From Raffaelea ambrosiae (taxonomy: Eukaryota > Ascomycota > Sordariomycetes > Ophiostomatales > Ophiostomataceae), in assembly GCA_002778195.1 (NCBI GenBank), contig PCDI01000006.1, positions 1,617,950 through 1,681,949 of the forward strand: a DNA stretch of 64,000 bases, given 5' to 3'. The notes beneath the pieces were generated by a model that was not told the origin of the DNA, made no database searches, and worked only from the letters and a program-made list of their open reading frames with translations. The translations under genes were made by a program, and so were the position numbers. Shown in pieces: positions 23,342 to 33,243 of this stretch (position 1 is its first letter; the number at the start of each line of letters is the position of its first letter).

Positions 23342-24558
23342 ACTATTCCCCCTTTCGTAAAGCTCGTCTTCGAGCGTGCGATTACGCTCGTTAGTAGTAA
23401 GCTTTTACGTTTGGGGCGTTTAGCCGTATACGCGTTTAACGTTAGCCCTCCTTCGTAGTGTGAAAGCGGGTGTTACGATATATAATATATTACACACCTT
23501 CTTCGTAAGCTTTTAATCGCTCATTTTATTTATAGAGTAAATAAAAGGCTAAGCGTTATTAAATAAATGAAAGAAAAGTATAATTAGAGTTGTCTCGTCG
23601 CTTTTTTTACGCTCTTCTCTCTTTCTTTTCTTCTCTTTTCAACTTTACTACGCTTTAATAAAGACTTAACGCCGTTACGTAAAATCTTTTATTTTCTTTC
23701 GTTTTTTATCGTTACTTTGCTTTAAATACGGTTTTTAATTAAACCTTAGTTTAATAATTTTTTTTTAAATTACGTTTTAACTTCGAACTATTAACGTTTC
23801 GCGTTTTTTAACTTTTTTTTTCTCTTTAAATCGCGTATAAGCTTTGGTTTATTAACGTTTTGTATTCTTCGATTTTTTTTTTAATCCGCTCTTTAGTTTC
23901 GAGTTATTAACGTCTCGCTTTATTTAACTTCTCTTCTTTAAATAAGTGTTTCGCTATTAAGTCGTTAACTCCTCGTTAACGGTCTTAAGTTTGAAATAAC
24001 AAGTTTTTAATAAAACGACGATTCGTCGTTAACTCCCGTTTAACGCGCTAACTTTACGTAATAAACGCTTAATAATTAATCTTTTAACTCTTTAAACCGC
24101 GCTTACTCTAATTAAGTTATATTTATACTTTTTAACTCTTTTATAAACAATTCTTCCTCGTATAAAAACTCTTTTTATAAAAACGCGTTTTATATAAATA
24201 ACGTTAGTAAACGTAACTAACGTATTAGTTTTTAATAAGTTAACGTTATTACGTAATTAAATCGCGAAATAACAAGCTTTAACACACTTACTCGTCGTCT
24301 TTTAAACGCTTTACACGATCGTTCGTTTACGCTTACTCTTTTAATAAGTCCCGCTTACGAAGCTCTTTATACTAAAAACACTTTATTTCGTAACCGCGGT
24401 GCTTCTTCGACTTACGGTCGTAACGTTAATAACTCGCGAGTAATATCGTACCCGCTTCTCAACCTTACTCTAATCTCGCTTATAAGTCCTTTTCGCCGCG
24501 TTATTAAAGTTAATAATAATAATAATAATAACGAAAATAACGATAATAATAATAATAA
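23342..24558 (-). pseudogene. Family A 3' accessory region, reverse, truncated
   Basis: This holds the accessory ORF in the minus orientation. The block encoding RRKGLISEI and SGYDITRELLTLRP is read on the minus strand with no stop through 24,412-24,558. The imperfect AAT/AAC repeat at about 24,505-24,558 is the poly-serine tract after C-to-T change. The region is cut at 24,558 by the LTR of another copy. Confidence 0.75.
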
Positions 24559-24637
24559 TATTAAAGTAGTACTTATAGTTAAATAAAAGATTATAAAAAG
24601 TAGAGGTATTTTATTAATAAAGGTAAGATCTCGTAAA
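24559..24637 (-). repeat. Left part of a family A LTR split by a later insertion
   Basis: This is the first 79 bp of a reverse short LTR. Its remaining 286 bp resume at 32,958-33,243. Between them lies a complete forward element with the 5-bp duplication GTAAA on each side (24633-24637 and 32953-32957). Together the two parts make 365 bp, the length of an intact short LTR. Confidence 0.9.
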
Positions 24638-25005
24638 TGTAAGGATATCGCGAGCCTGCTCGGATGCGTGCCTTGCGAGCAGGCTAAGCACGTGCGGATA
24701 ACCTGCTTAAACACGTGCCACCCTCAACAGGGCACGTGACCGTGCAGCCAGCATAAGTCCGAAGGGAGGTGCGCTACGAGGCGTACGTACGGACCCCTGG
24801 GCGTGGCGCGGAGCTAGGGCTTCGTACGCGGCTTGAGGACGCTACGCACAAAGCCCTTTAAGAGCCCTCGATATAGCGAGGGCCTCCCACCCTTTCGAAA
24901 GAGGGGGATAAGATTTAGTTATATAATTTACGAGATTTTACTTTCGTTAATGAAATACCTCTATCTTCCGCAATCCTCTACCTAACTAAAAGTACCACCT
25001 TAATA
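24638..25005 (+). repeat. 5' LTR of the complete family A element
   Basis: This is 368 bp, short form and GC-rich compared with its surroundings. Three perfect CACGTG sites lie at 24689-24694, 24712-24717 and 24733-24738 (steps of 23 and 21 bp). An inverted repeat CCTGCTCG/CGAGCAGG lies at about 24,655-24,683. No TATA box is visible. Confidence 0.9.
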
Positions 25006-26275
25006 TTTCTAAATCTTTTATTTAAAGTTACTTAAAGGATTAAAGAAGATAACACCGAACACGAGATAGTAAAAACGAGGGCAGACGGCGATAACGGCCG
25101 TTAATAAAGACCCCTTATTAATAACGACCGTACTCCCTAACATCGAAGGAGGAGCGGCCGAAGCAAGCGATTAACCCGATAACGAAACGCTGCTCGCGAA
25201 CACGCTGGCTTAAAGGGCCGTCGAAGACGACGAACTCGTCGCGGCTCGAGCCCGCCGCGAGCTCGAATAAGCGAAGGAGCGGCTAATACTCGTTAAGTAG
25301 ATTCGTAATATTGAAGTTAAGCTTTTATAAACTAAGTAATAAACTTTATAACTTTAAGCGGCTTAAACACTAGTAGTAAAAAATGTTTCGAAGTTAACGA
25401 GCGCGTATAATAAAACGCGCGTAAACACTAAAGATTACTACGAGCCGACTCTTCGTAGTATGATTTATTTGTTAGCGTTTGATTCGAGGGTTAACGAGAG
25501 CGAGGACTATAATAACGATAATTACGACGACGAAGTCGATGTAAAGATCTCGTTCTTTAATAAGTTTATAAGTAAGTTTATTTTTATATAACGAAATATA
25601 TGGGTAAAAGCGATGAAAGACGTCTTTGAAGCCGTTTCGCGGCGTTTTCGCGACTTTAAGAAGCGCGTATTAATAACTTCATTTCGGCTTAATATTACTC
25701 TTCGAAATTAATAAAAGTAATACTTAGTTAATTTGAGCTTAAAGGAAGAAATTCAACGAACGAAGAGGTTTTAAACTTATTTTAAAAAATAAATAATAAC
25801 GCTTTTTTTCGAAAGTGGGGATTCGTCGTTAATTATTTACTAGTAATATTAAAAAGCGGTTTAAAACGAGAATTAAAGTTTAGTCGAATTTCTTTTTTAT
25901 CTTCGATTTTTTAAATTAAAAATAAAAGCTTTTTTTAAATATTATTAAAAAGAGACTTTTTATTTCGAATTATAAAAAAACTTATAGTAATCGTTAGTCG
26001 TTAACTTCGATTATTAATTTATCGATTTTAATACTTTTATTACTTAAGCGAAGAACTATTAAAAGTAATATACGAAAAAAAGAAAGTCGAGGGACGAAAA
26101 GCTACGAAGTGATTTAAAAAAGAAATAGTAAAGCACTTTTAGAAGCGCGAGTAACCCGCGCTTTAAAAGCGGCTTGAAGGAGAAAAAGGGGGAAAAGCTT
26201 AAAAAGAAAATAAATAAGAGGTTGGGTATTACGTGTTATAACTACGAAAAGAAAAAGTATATTATATTAAAGTGT
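25006..26275 (+). pseudogene. Family A gag with zinc knuckle
   Basis: The capsid-like region is at about 25,200-25,700 and contains YNKTRVNTKDYYEPTLRSM, followed by an acidic Asp/Asn segment. The CCHC zinc knuckle is at 26234-26275: the first and last Cys codons remain, while the second Cys and the His codons now read as Tyr, exactly the G-to-A and C-to-T outcomes of RIP. Spacing C-x2-C-x4-H-x4-C is kept. The start codon was not identified. Confidence 0.78.
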
Positions 26276-29200
26276 ACGAAGTCGAAAACCAACCTTACGA
26301 AAGTTTAAAGGGTTAAGGGTGTATTAAAGTACGACGTTAAATCGAAAAAGAAAATAAAAAACGCGTAAACGCTTCTATTTAACCGAAGAAAGAGGCGCTC
26401 GTTAAAGTAAAGATCGGCGTACGACTATATAGCTTAACTATGATAAAAACCGATTAAGAATACTAAACTATCGTTAACTTTAATACGAGGGTAGAGGTCG
26501 ACATCGTTTCGTTAGAGTTCGCCGCACGGGTCGAACTTAAAAAGAAGAAAAGCTAAGCTTTACGTTTAGAAATAGCGGACGGCTTAATCGCTACGTCGAT
26601 AACGTTATAAAAGGTGTCGTTAAAACTCACCGATTATTAGGGTCGAATTAAAGAGTTTATACGGCTTTGCGTAAGCATTTCGCGAATGAAGGCGGCGGGT
26701 AAGAGCTTTATCCTTTTAAGAGTGACGACTTTAAAGGATTTAACTATTAACACGATTAAAAGCAGCTAATGGTGCTTTAATCACCGTTTTAATAAGCTTA
26801 CGATTAATACACTTTATAAGTTTATTAAAAAGATTAAAAATGTTATAGTTATATACGTAGTTTTTATACTCTTTAATCGTTTTAAATAAATTAAGCTTAA
26901 ATAATACTCTTTTAAAAACGAAATAACCTCGAAGCGCCGGCTTTACGATGGTGTGTTAACGGAGTTTATCGATTTCATTCTCGTATTTAACGAGACGAGC
27001 GCGGCTATACTACTACTCGCTTGTAAAACGAATTACGTAATCGACTTAGTTAATGAAGCGTAGCTCTTTTACGAAACGATTTATCTTTTATTCGAACGAG
27101 AGTTGGAGGAGTTACGAAAGTATTTTAAAAAGAATTTATAAAACGGGCGAATTCGATTAAGTAAAAGCTTAGCCGGAGTATTCATCCTTTTCGTGTTTAA
27201 AAAAGACAGCTTTTTACGGCTTTACGTCGATTATTGAAGCTTTAATAAAGTTACGATTAAAAACCGCTACGCTTTTTCGTTAATTTTAAAGATTTTAGAC
27301 CGGATTTCGAGCGTTAAGTATTTTACTAAGCTCGATATTAAAAACGCTTATTATTAAATTCGAATTAAAGAAGGAGATGAGTAAAAAACGACGTTTCGTA
27401 CGCGGTATAAATACTACGAGTATATGGTTTTACCATTTAGCTTTACGAATGCGTTAACTACGTTTTAATACTACGTGTATACGGCTTTTCGCGGGTTAGT
27501 TAACGTAATATGTATTACGTATATAAACGACGTATTAGTGTTTTTTAAAAGTTAAAACGAATATACCGAGTACGTGTAAAACGTACTCGAAAGGTTATAA
27601 AAAGTATAGTTGTTTATAAACCTAGTTAAGTACGAATTTTACTAAAACTAAATCGAGTTTTTAAGATTTATCCTCTTCGACACCGGGGTGTAAATAAACC
27701 CGTTTCGAGTAAAAGCTATTGTTATATAAAAGTTGTTTAAAACGTATTAAAAGATTTAAGTGTTTTTAAGATTTTACAACTTTTATTAACGTTTTATTTA
27801 AAAATATTCTAAAATTATAACCCCGTTAAATAAACTTTTAAAAGGGATGAAAAACGGGAAGAAGCTCGGGCGAGTGCGCTTTAATGAGAGGGCGATATAA
27901 GTATTTTACTAACTACGAAAAGAATTTACTCGCGCTCTTTTATTAAAGCACTTCGACTTAACGCGCCGCTTACGCTTTAAAACCGATGCGTTAAAATTCG
28001 TAAAAGCGGGGATTTTATTTTAATCGGACGATAAGAGTCGTTAATACTTTATCGTATTTTAGTCTCGAAAATGAAACGGGTTAGAGTTGCGGTATAACAC
28101 TTTTAATTAAAAGATAATAGTAATTATAGATTTTTTTAAGTATTAACGTTAGTACTTAAAGGGTAACTAATATAAGATCGAGATTTTATTAAACTATATT
28201 AACCTACGTGTATTTATATAATAAGAAAAGTTAAACGAGAAGCAGGTTAAGTGGTGTATATATTTCACCCTTTTTAATTTTAAAATTAAACATTAAGTTG
28301 GAAAAACTAATCTCGTCGATAGCTTTTTTTAAAAACCGAACTATTAAAAAAAACCGAATAAAAAAGAGGAGTTAAAACTGCTCCCCGACCTCGAATCGCG
28401 GTTAGTATTTACGAAACAAGTGTTAGTTTCGTATGCTTATTTTAGTCGCGTTAAGATTAAAGCGGTTACGGTTTAAAAAGAGTTATCGTTTAATACGGTT
28501 TATATTAACTACGTTAGGATAATACTTTAAACGAGTAAAGAGTACGAAGACCCCTTTGTTTAAATTTAATAAATTTAAGCTTATTATTTAAATACCCTTT
28601 AATAGTAACCTTAAAGCGGGTTATCGTTAAAGCTACGACGGCGGTTTTATCTTTTTTTTAAATAGTTAATCCTTTTAGGGTTGTGTTAAGCTATGTTAAA
28701 AAAAGAGAATTCGTTAGTATTAAATATAAACACGTTATTAATAAAGTTACTTTAAGCTTTGTAAATAAATAATGAAAAAACCCAGTAGTTAAAAGCTTAA
28801 ATCGGGACGACTACAACCACCTTTAAACACTAAAGCGTGGGGTTAAAGGGATTACTACGATTTAAAAATCGTATTTACGTTTTGAAGGAAGAAGTGGTAA
28901 AAAGGAAGATTTTTTAAATATATTACGATAGCCTTTTAGCGAGACACTTTGGAAGGACTCGTATAAAGAAGTTAATAAAAAGAAAATTCTTTTAGGAGTA
29001 TATAAATGTATATATTTACGAGTACGTTAGTAGTTGCTCGACGTGTGCGCGAAGAGTAGTATCGCGGTATAAGCCGTACGGCTAGTTATAAGCACTCTTT
29101 ATTTTACGAAGACCGTAATAAGAAATCTTTATAGATTTCGTAACGAGACTACTAAAAATTTATTATAAAGGGTAAGACGTGAATGCGATTTTAATAATCG

Positions 29201-30190
29201 TGGATAAGTTTACGAAAATGGTAAAGTTCTTTTTTATAAAAACGACGATAACGTCGAACTAGTTAACGAAGGTTTTATATATAGAAATTAAGATAAGATT
29301 TAATATATTATATAATATTATTTCGAATCGAGGGAGCGTTTTTACTAATACGTATTAAACAACGCTTTACGTAAAGCTTTTAATTAAAAAACGTTTTTTT
29401 ACGGCGTTTTACTCGTAAACCGATGATTAAACCGAGAGAATGAATTAAACGTTAAAGCACTACTTACGCGCATTTACGAGCGAGTTTTAAACGAACTAAG
29501 TTAAGCTTTTATTAACGGCGGAGTACGTATGTAATAACGCGGTTAACGTTATAATTAACGATACGCTATTTTATCTCTTTATAAAATATTATTTAAAAAT
29601 GTATATATAAATTAAAAACGACTTTATTAAAGAAGGAGTACTCGTAGTTATAACGAGATTAAAGAAGTTGAATAAAGTACGAGCTTTTATAATAAAATAT
29701 TAAAAGAAAGTATAAAAAGTTTAAACGAAGTATTATAATCGCCGTTATTAACTTTAAAAGTATTACGTAAAAGACTTAGTATAACTATTAATACGAAACT
29801 TTAAATTAAAAGTGTTTTATAAAAAAATAAGTTCTCGCTTCGTTAACCCATTTATAATCTTAGCTAAGGTTAAAGCGTAAGTATATCGTATAATACTCTT
29901 TGATTAATATAACCGACTTTATAATATATTTTTAATAATTTTATTAAAGCTTTAAAAAGAAAACCGCGAGACGTAACCGACTTTTCAAACCCTATCGTTA
30001 AAAGAAGAGTTAAACGAATAAAAAGTGAAAGAGGTGTAAGATACTCGAGTAAGGAATGAAAAGCGTTCCTTCCTCGTTTAATAAACGAAGTGGTTTATAA
30101 AGTATAACTAATAAGTGTTAAAGAATAATATAAAGCACGCGTAAGAACTGGTTATAAGGTTTTAGGTTTAAAAGGTAGTAAAGAAAAAGC
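26276..30190 (+). pseudogene. Family A pol: protease, RT, RNase H, integrase, chromodomain
   Basis: The retroviral-type protease is at about 26,460-26,560 (VEVDIVS after a lost active-site Asp). The RT is at about 26,940-27,720; its catalytic block at 27520-27546 reads YINDVLVFF, so the first Asp of the usual Asp-Asp pair is Asn. RNase H follows. The integrase, at about 28,880-29,900, has the zinc-binding cysteines in SCSTCAR (29,032-29,052), the segment ISNRGSVF where an Asp has become Asn, and the NPF/GPF-like module near 29,840. A chromodomain-like end lies at about 30,010-30,170 (EV-DTRVRNEKRSFLV with stops). Many stops, TAA or TAG in the parts I read. Confidence 0.85.
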
Positions 30191-31365
30191 GGAAAATAAA
30201 ATAAATTATCTTTAAGGGTAAGGCGGTTCGTAAGCGAGACTGCGGCGGTATATTAACGGTAAGTTAAAAGAATATAAAGACTTTAAACGTATTAAAGCGG
30301 CGCGAAGGCGGCTTAAAAAGCGTACGAAAATAATAAATAAAAGAAATCATTTTATAACGATTAAAGCTTGAAAGCGGTATAATAGGGGCGCGCGAATAAA
30401 GAAGATAGCTCGGCGTTTAAACACCGGGATTTAAGAGGTTTATTTAAGCGTTAATAGCGTTTATAGCTTAGCGCGTAGTTACGAAGGCGGCTTAAAGCCG
30501 TTTTAAGAGTTGAAAGCGCGTAGCTTGTTAATAGTTATATTGTTAATCTTTAACAGCTAAAGATAAAACTTAGTACGAAGCGTTAATAAAACGTTATCGT
30601 AAAAAGAGATAGCGTGGGGAGAGTACGTATTAATATATGTTTAACGCCGGTATAAGCGATTATAACGACTTACGTAATACGTGCGCGAGCTACCTACGTA
30701 ACGTAGTCGGCTTACTTTTAAATAAGAGTTAGTAAAGCTTAAAAACGACTCGACGATGAAGTGAGTAAAGAGCTTACGAAGTTGTATACAGCAGTTTTTT
30801 AAAATAGTTTAAAGCGCGATAAATGTTAAGTAAATAAAAGGAGTACGCGAGTTACGAAGTATGTGGCCGCGTTGGTTAACGTACGCGAGAGAGCTTTAAG
30901 CTTAACGTCGTTAGGTAGGTGAGCTTAAGAGGGCGCGAGAAGCGTATTAAAGGCGTATAAGAACTTAATCGTACGATTTATATTATCGCGAATCAGTTTA
31001 AGAACTTGTATAAAAGAGTTAGCAACGCGTCGACGACGGAGCGAAGGGAGCTTAATCATATACACTTATATAAGTCTTATATATCTTCGTATACTTAATA
31101 CACGCTTCGACTTTACGCTCGTATTTTAAATTTAACTTTAAGCGAAGCGACTAAGCGGCGAAAGCGCGTTAAACGCATTAATAATAAGTAAGATAGTAGA
31201 GTTTTAAATTATTAAGACTTAAGTTTATTAACCGAGCGCTATTAATAAGCGTAAACGTAAGAGCGAAAAGCGTAGTAGAGGCGACGACGGTTTAACTTAA
31301 AGCGTTATCGTCTTCATCGACGATAAGCGAAACGTAAGCGGGATTTTAAAGGTTTTCGTTATTAT

Positions 31366-31369
31366 CTTC

Positions 31370-31408
<39 letters not shown>

Positions 31409-31433
31409 TTCGTTATTATCGTTATTATCCTCG
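31366..31433 (+). repeat. TTA microsatellite derived from a serine-codon tract
   Basis: This is a run of TTA triplets punctuated by TCG, TCT, TTC and TCC. In the accessory frame TCN codes for serine, and every TTA is a TCA after CpA-to-TpA change. TCG, TCT and TCC, which are poor RIP targets, remain. Equivalent tracts lie at 24,505-24,558, 34,440-34,505 and 60,544-60,612. Confidence 0.75.
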
Positions 31434-32550
31434 ACTTTAATAACGAAACGAAAGGGATTAGTAAGCGAGATTAAAGCCGGGTTAAAAAGCGAGTACGATA
31501 TTACTCGCGAGTTACTAACGCTATAACCGCGAGTCGAAGAAGCACCACGATTACGAGATAAAGTGTTTTTAATACGAAAAGCCCTACGAACGAAACTTAT
31601 TAAAGAAGTAAACGTAAACGAATAACCGCGTAAAGCGCTCGAAGAACGACGAGTAAGCGTGTTAAAGCTTACTACTTCGCGTTTTAACCGAATAACGACG
31701 TCGGCTTGTTAAAAACTAACACGTTAACTACGTTTATTAACGTTATTCGTATAAAACGCGTTATTATAAAAAGAGTTTTTATAAAAGGGGGAATTATTTA
31801 TAAGAAAACTAAAAAGCATAAACACAATTTAATTAAAGCGAGCGCGGTTTAAAGAGCTAAAAGATTAACCGTTAAACGTTTACTATATAAAGCTAACGCG
31901 ACGAACGAGGGTTAATAAAGGATTATCGTTATATTAAAAACCTACTATAAGTTAAACTTAAAATAGTTAACGAAAAGCTAACGATTTAATAACGAAGCAT
32001 TTACTTAAAGAAAGAAGTTATATAAAGCGAAACGTTAATAACTCGGAGTTTATACGCGAATTAAAAAAAGAAAACTAAAAAACGCAAAGCGTTAATAACT
32101 CGAAGTTAAAGCGTAATTTAAAGAGAAAAAAAGGAAAAGCTGTGAAACTGTTATTTAACGACGAACCGCGCGAAGAGCGAGTTAAAGACGAGAAGTAAAG
32201 ATTATATTAAGCGGTGATTTAACGTAGCGACGTCGGGTCTTTAATGAAGCGTGGTGAGGTTGAAGAAAGAAAGAAAGGAGAGAGAGAGGAGCGTAAGAGG
32301 GGCGACGAGAAAACTTTAATTATGCTTTTCTTTCGTTTACTTAGTAACGCTCAGCCTTTTATTTATTTTATAAACGAAAGGAGCGATTTAAGACTCGCGA
32401 GGAAGGTGTGTAAAGTGTTATACGTTATAACGGTTGTATTAACACTACGAAGGAGGGTTAACGCTAAACGCGTATACGGCTAAACGTTTCAAACGTTTTA
32501 AAAGCTTACTACTAACGAGCGTAATCGCACGTTCGAGGACGAGCTTCACG

Positions 32551-32565
32551 AGAGGGGGGATAAAT
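32551..32565 (+). promoter_or_regulatory. Polypurine tract for plus-strand DNA priming
   Basis: The run AGAGGGGGGATAAAT is immediately upstream of the 3' LTR, the position used to prime second-strand synthesis in LTR retrotransposons. It also encodes the last residues of the accessory frame. Confidence 0.8.
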
Positions 32566-32952
32566 TATAAGGATATTACGAGCTTGCTTAGATGCGTGCT
32601 TTGCGAGTAGGTGCGTGCTTTACGAGCAAGCTAAGCACGTGCGGATAACCTGTTTAAGTACGTGCTACTTTTAATAGGGCACGTGACCGTGTAGCTAGCA
32701 TAAGTCCGAAGGGAGGTGCGCTACGAGGCGTACGCACGGACTCTTGGGCGTAGCGCGGAGTTAGGGCTTCGTACGCGGCTTGAAGACGTTACGCACAAAG
32801 CCCCTTAGGAGCCCTCGATATAGCGAGGGCCTCTCACCCTTTCGAAAGAGGGGGATAAGATTTAGTTGTGTAATCTACGAGATCCTACCTTCGTTAATGA
32901 GATACTTCTATCTTTCGTAATCCTCTATTTGACTATAAGTACCACCCTAATA
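32566..32952 (+). repeat. 3' LTR of the complete family A element
   Basis: This is 387 bp. Compared with the 5' LTR it carries mostly C-to-T and G-to-A differences and one extra 19-bp tandem copy of the GCGTGCTTTGCGAG segment near 32,590-32,625. The GTAAA target duplication follows at 32953-32957. Confidence 0.9.
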
Positions 32953-32957
32953 GTAAA

Positions 32958-33243
32958 TTATATAACTAAATCTTATTTTTTTTTAAAAAGATAAAAAGCT
33001 TTCGCTATATCGAAAGCTCTTAAAAGCTTTATACGCGGCGCTTTTAAGCCGCGTACAAAGCTTTAGCTTCGCGTTACATTCAAAGGCTCGTGCGTACGCT
33101 TCGTAACGCACCTCGCTTCAAACTTACGTTAATTACGTAATCACGTACCCCGTTAAAAGATGATACGTGTTTAAGCCGGTCGCTTATACGTGTTTAAGCT
33201 GCTTATAAAGCACGCATTTAAACAAGCTCGTAATGTTTTTATA
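32958..33243 (-). repeat. Right part of the split family A LTR
   Basis: This continues the reverse LTR begun at 24,559. It ends TTTTTATA and is followed by a reversed polypurine tract (ATTATTCCCTCC), so it is the 3' LTR of the host copy that extends right to 39,289. Confidence 0.88.

Larger units (their letters stand above)
30191..32570 (+). pseudogene. Accessory ORF region between pol and the 3' LTR
   Basis: This is 2.4 kb downstream of the chromodomain. In one plus-strand frame (codons starting at positions divisible by 3) the stretch from about 31,200 to 32,570 has only TAA and TAG stops in my reading and no TGA. It encodes a serine-rich tract (31,366-31,433), then a basic segment (TKRKGLVSEIKAGLKSEYD, RELLTL), then a Glu/Lys/Arg-rich, probably coiled-coil, stretch around 32,244-32,320. 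It ends NRTFEDELHERGDKL, with the stop at 32568-32570 inside the first bases of the LTR. The part 30,250-31,000 is probably coding in another frame. Function unknown. The same region is present in at least five other copies. Confidence 0.6.
24638..32952 (+). mobile_element. Complete Ty3/Gypsy chromovirus (family A), 8.3 kb, nested
   Basis: LTRs at 24638-25005 and 32566-32952 enclose gag with a zinc knuckle, protease, RT, RNase H, integrase, a chromodomain, a roughly 2.4-kb accessory region and a polypurine tract. The order RT before integrase and the C-terminal chromodomain make it a chromovirus. The target duplication is GTAAA. The original TG...CA ends have become TG...TA on the left LTR and TA...TA on the right, each a RIP-type change. 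All frames are broken, so it is inactive. Confidence 0.92.
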
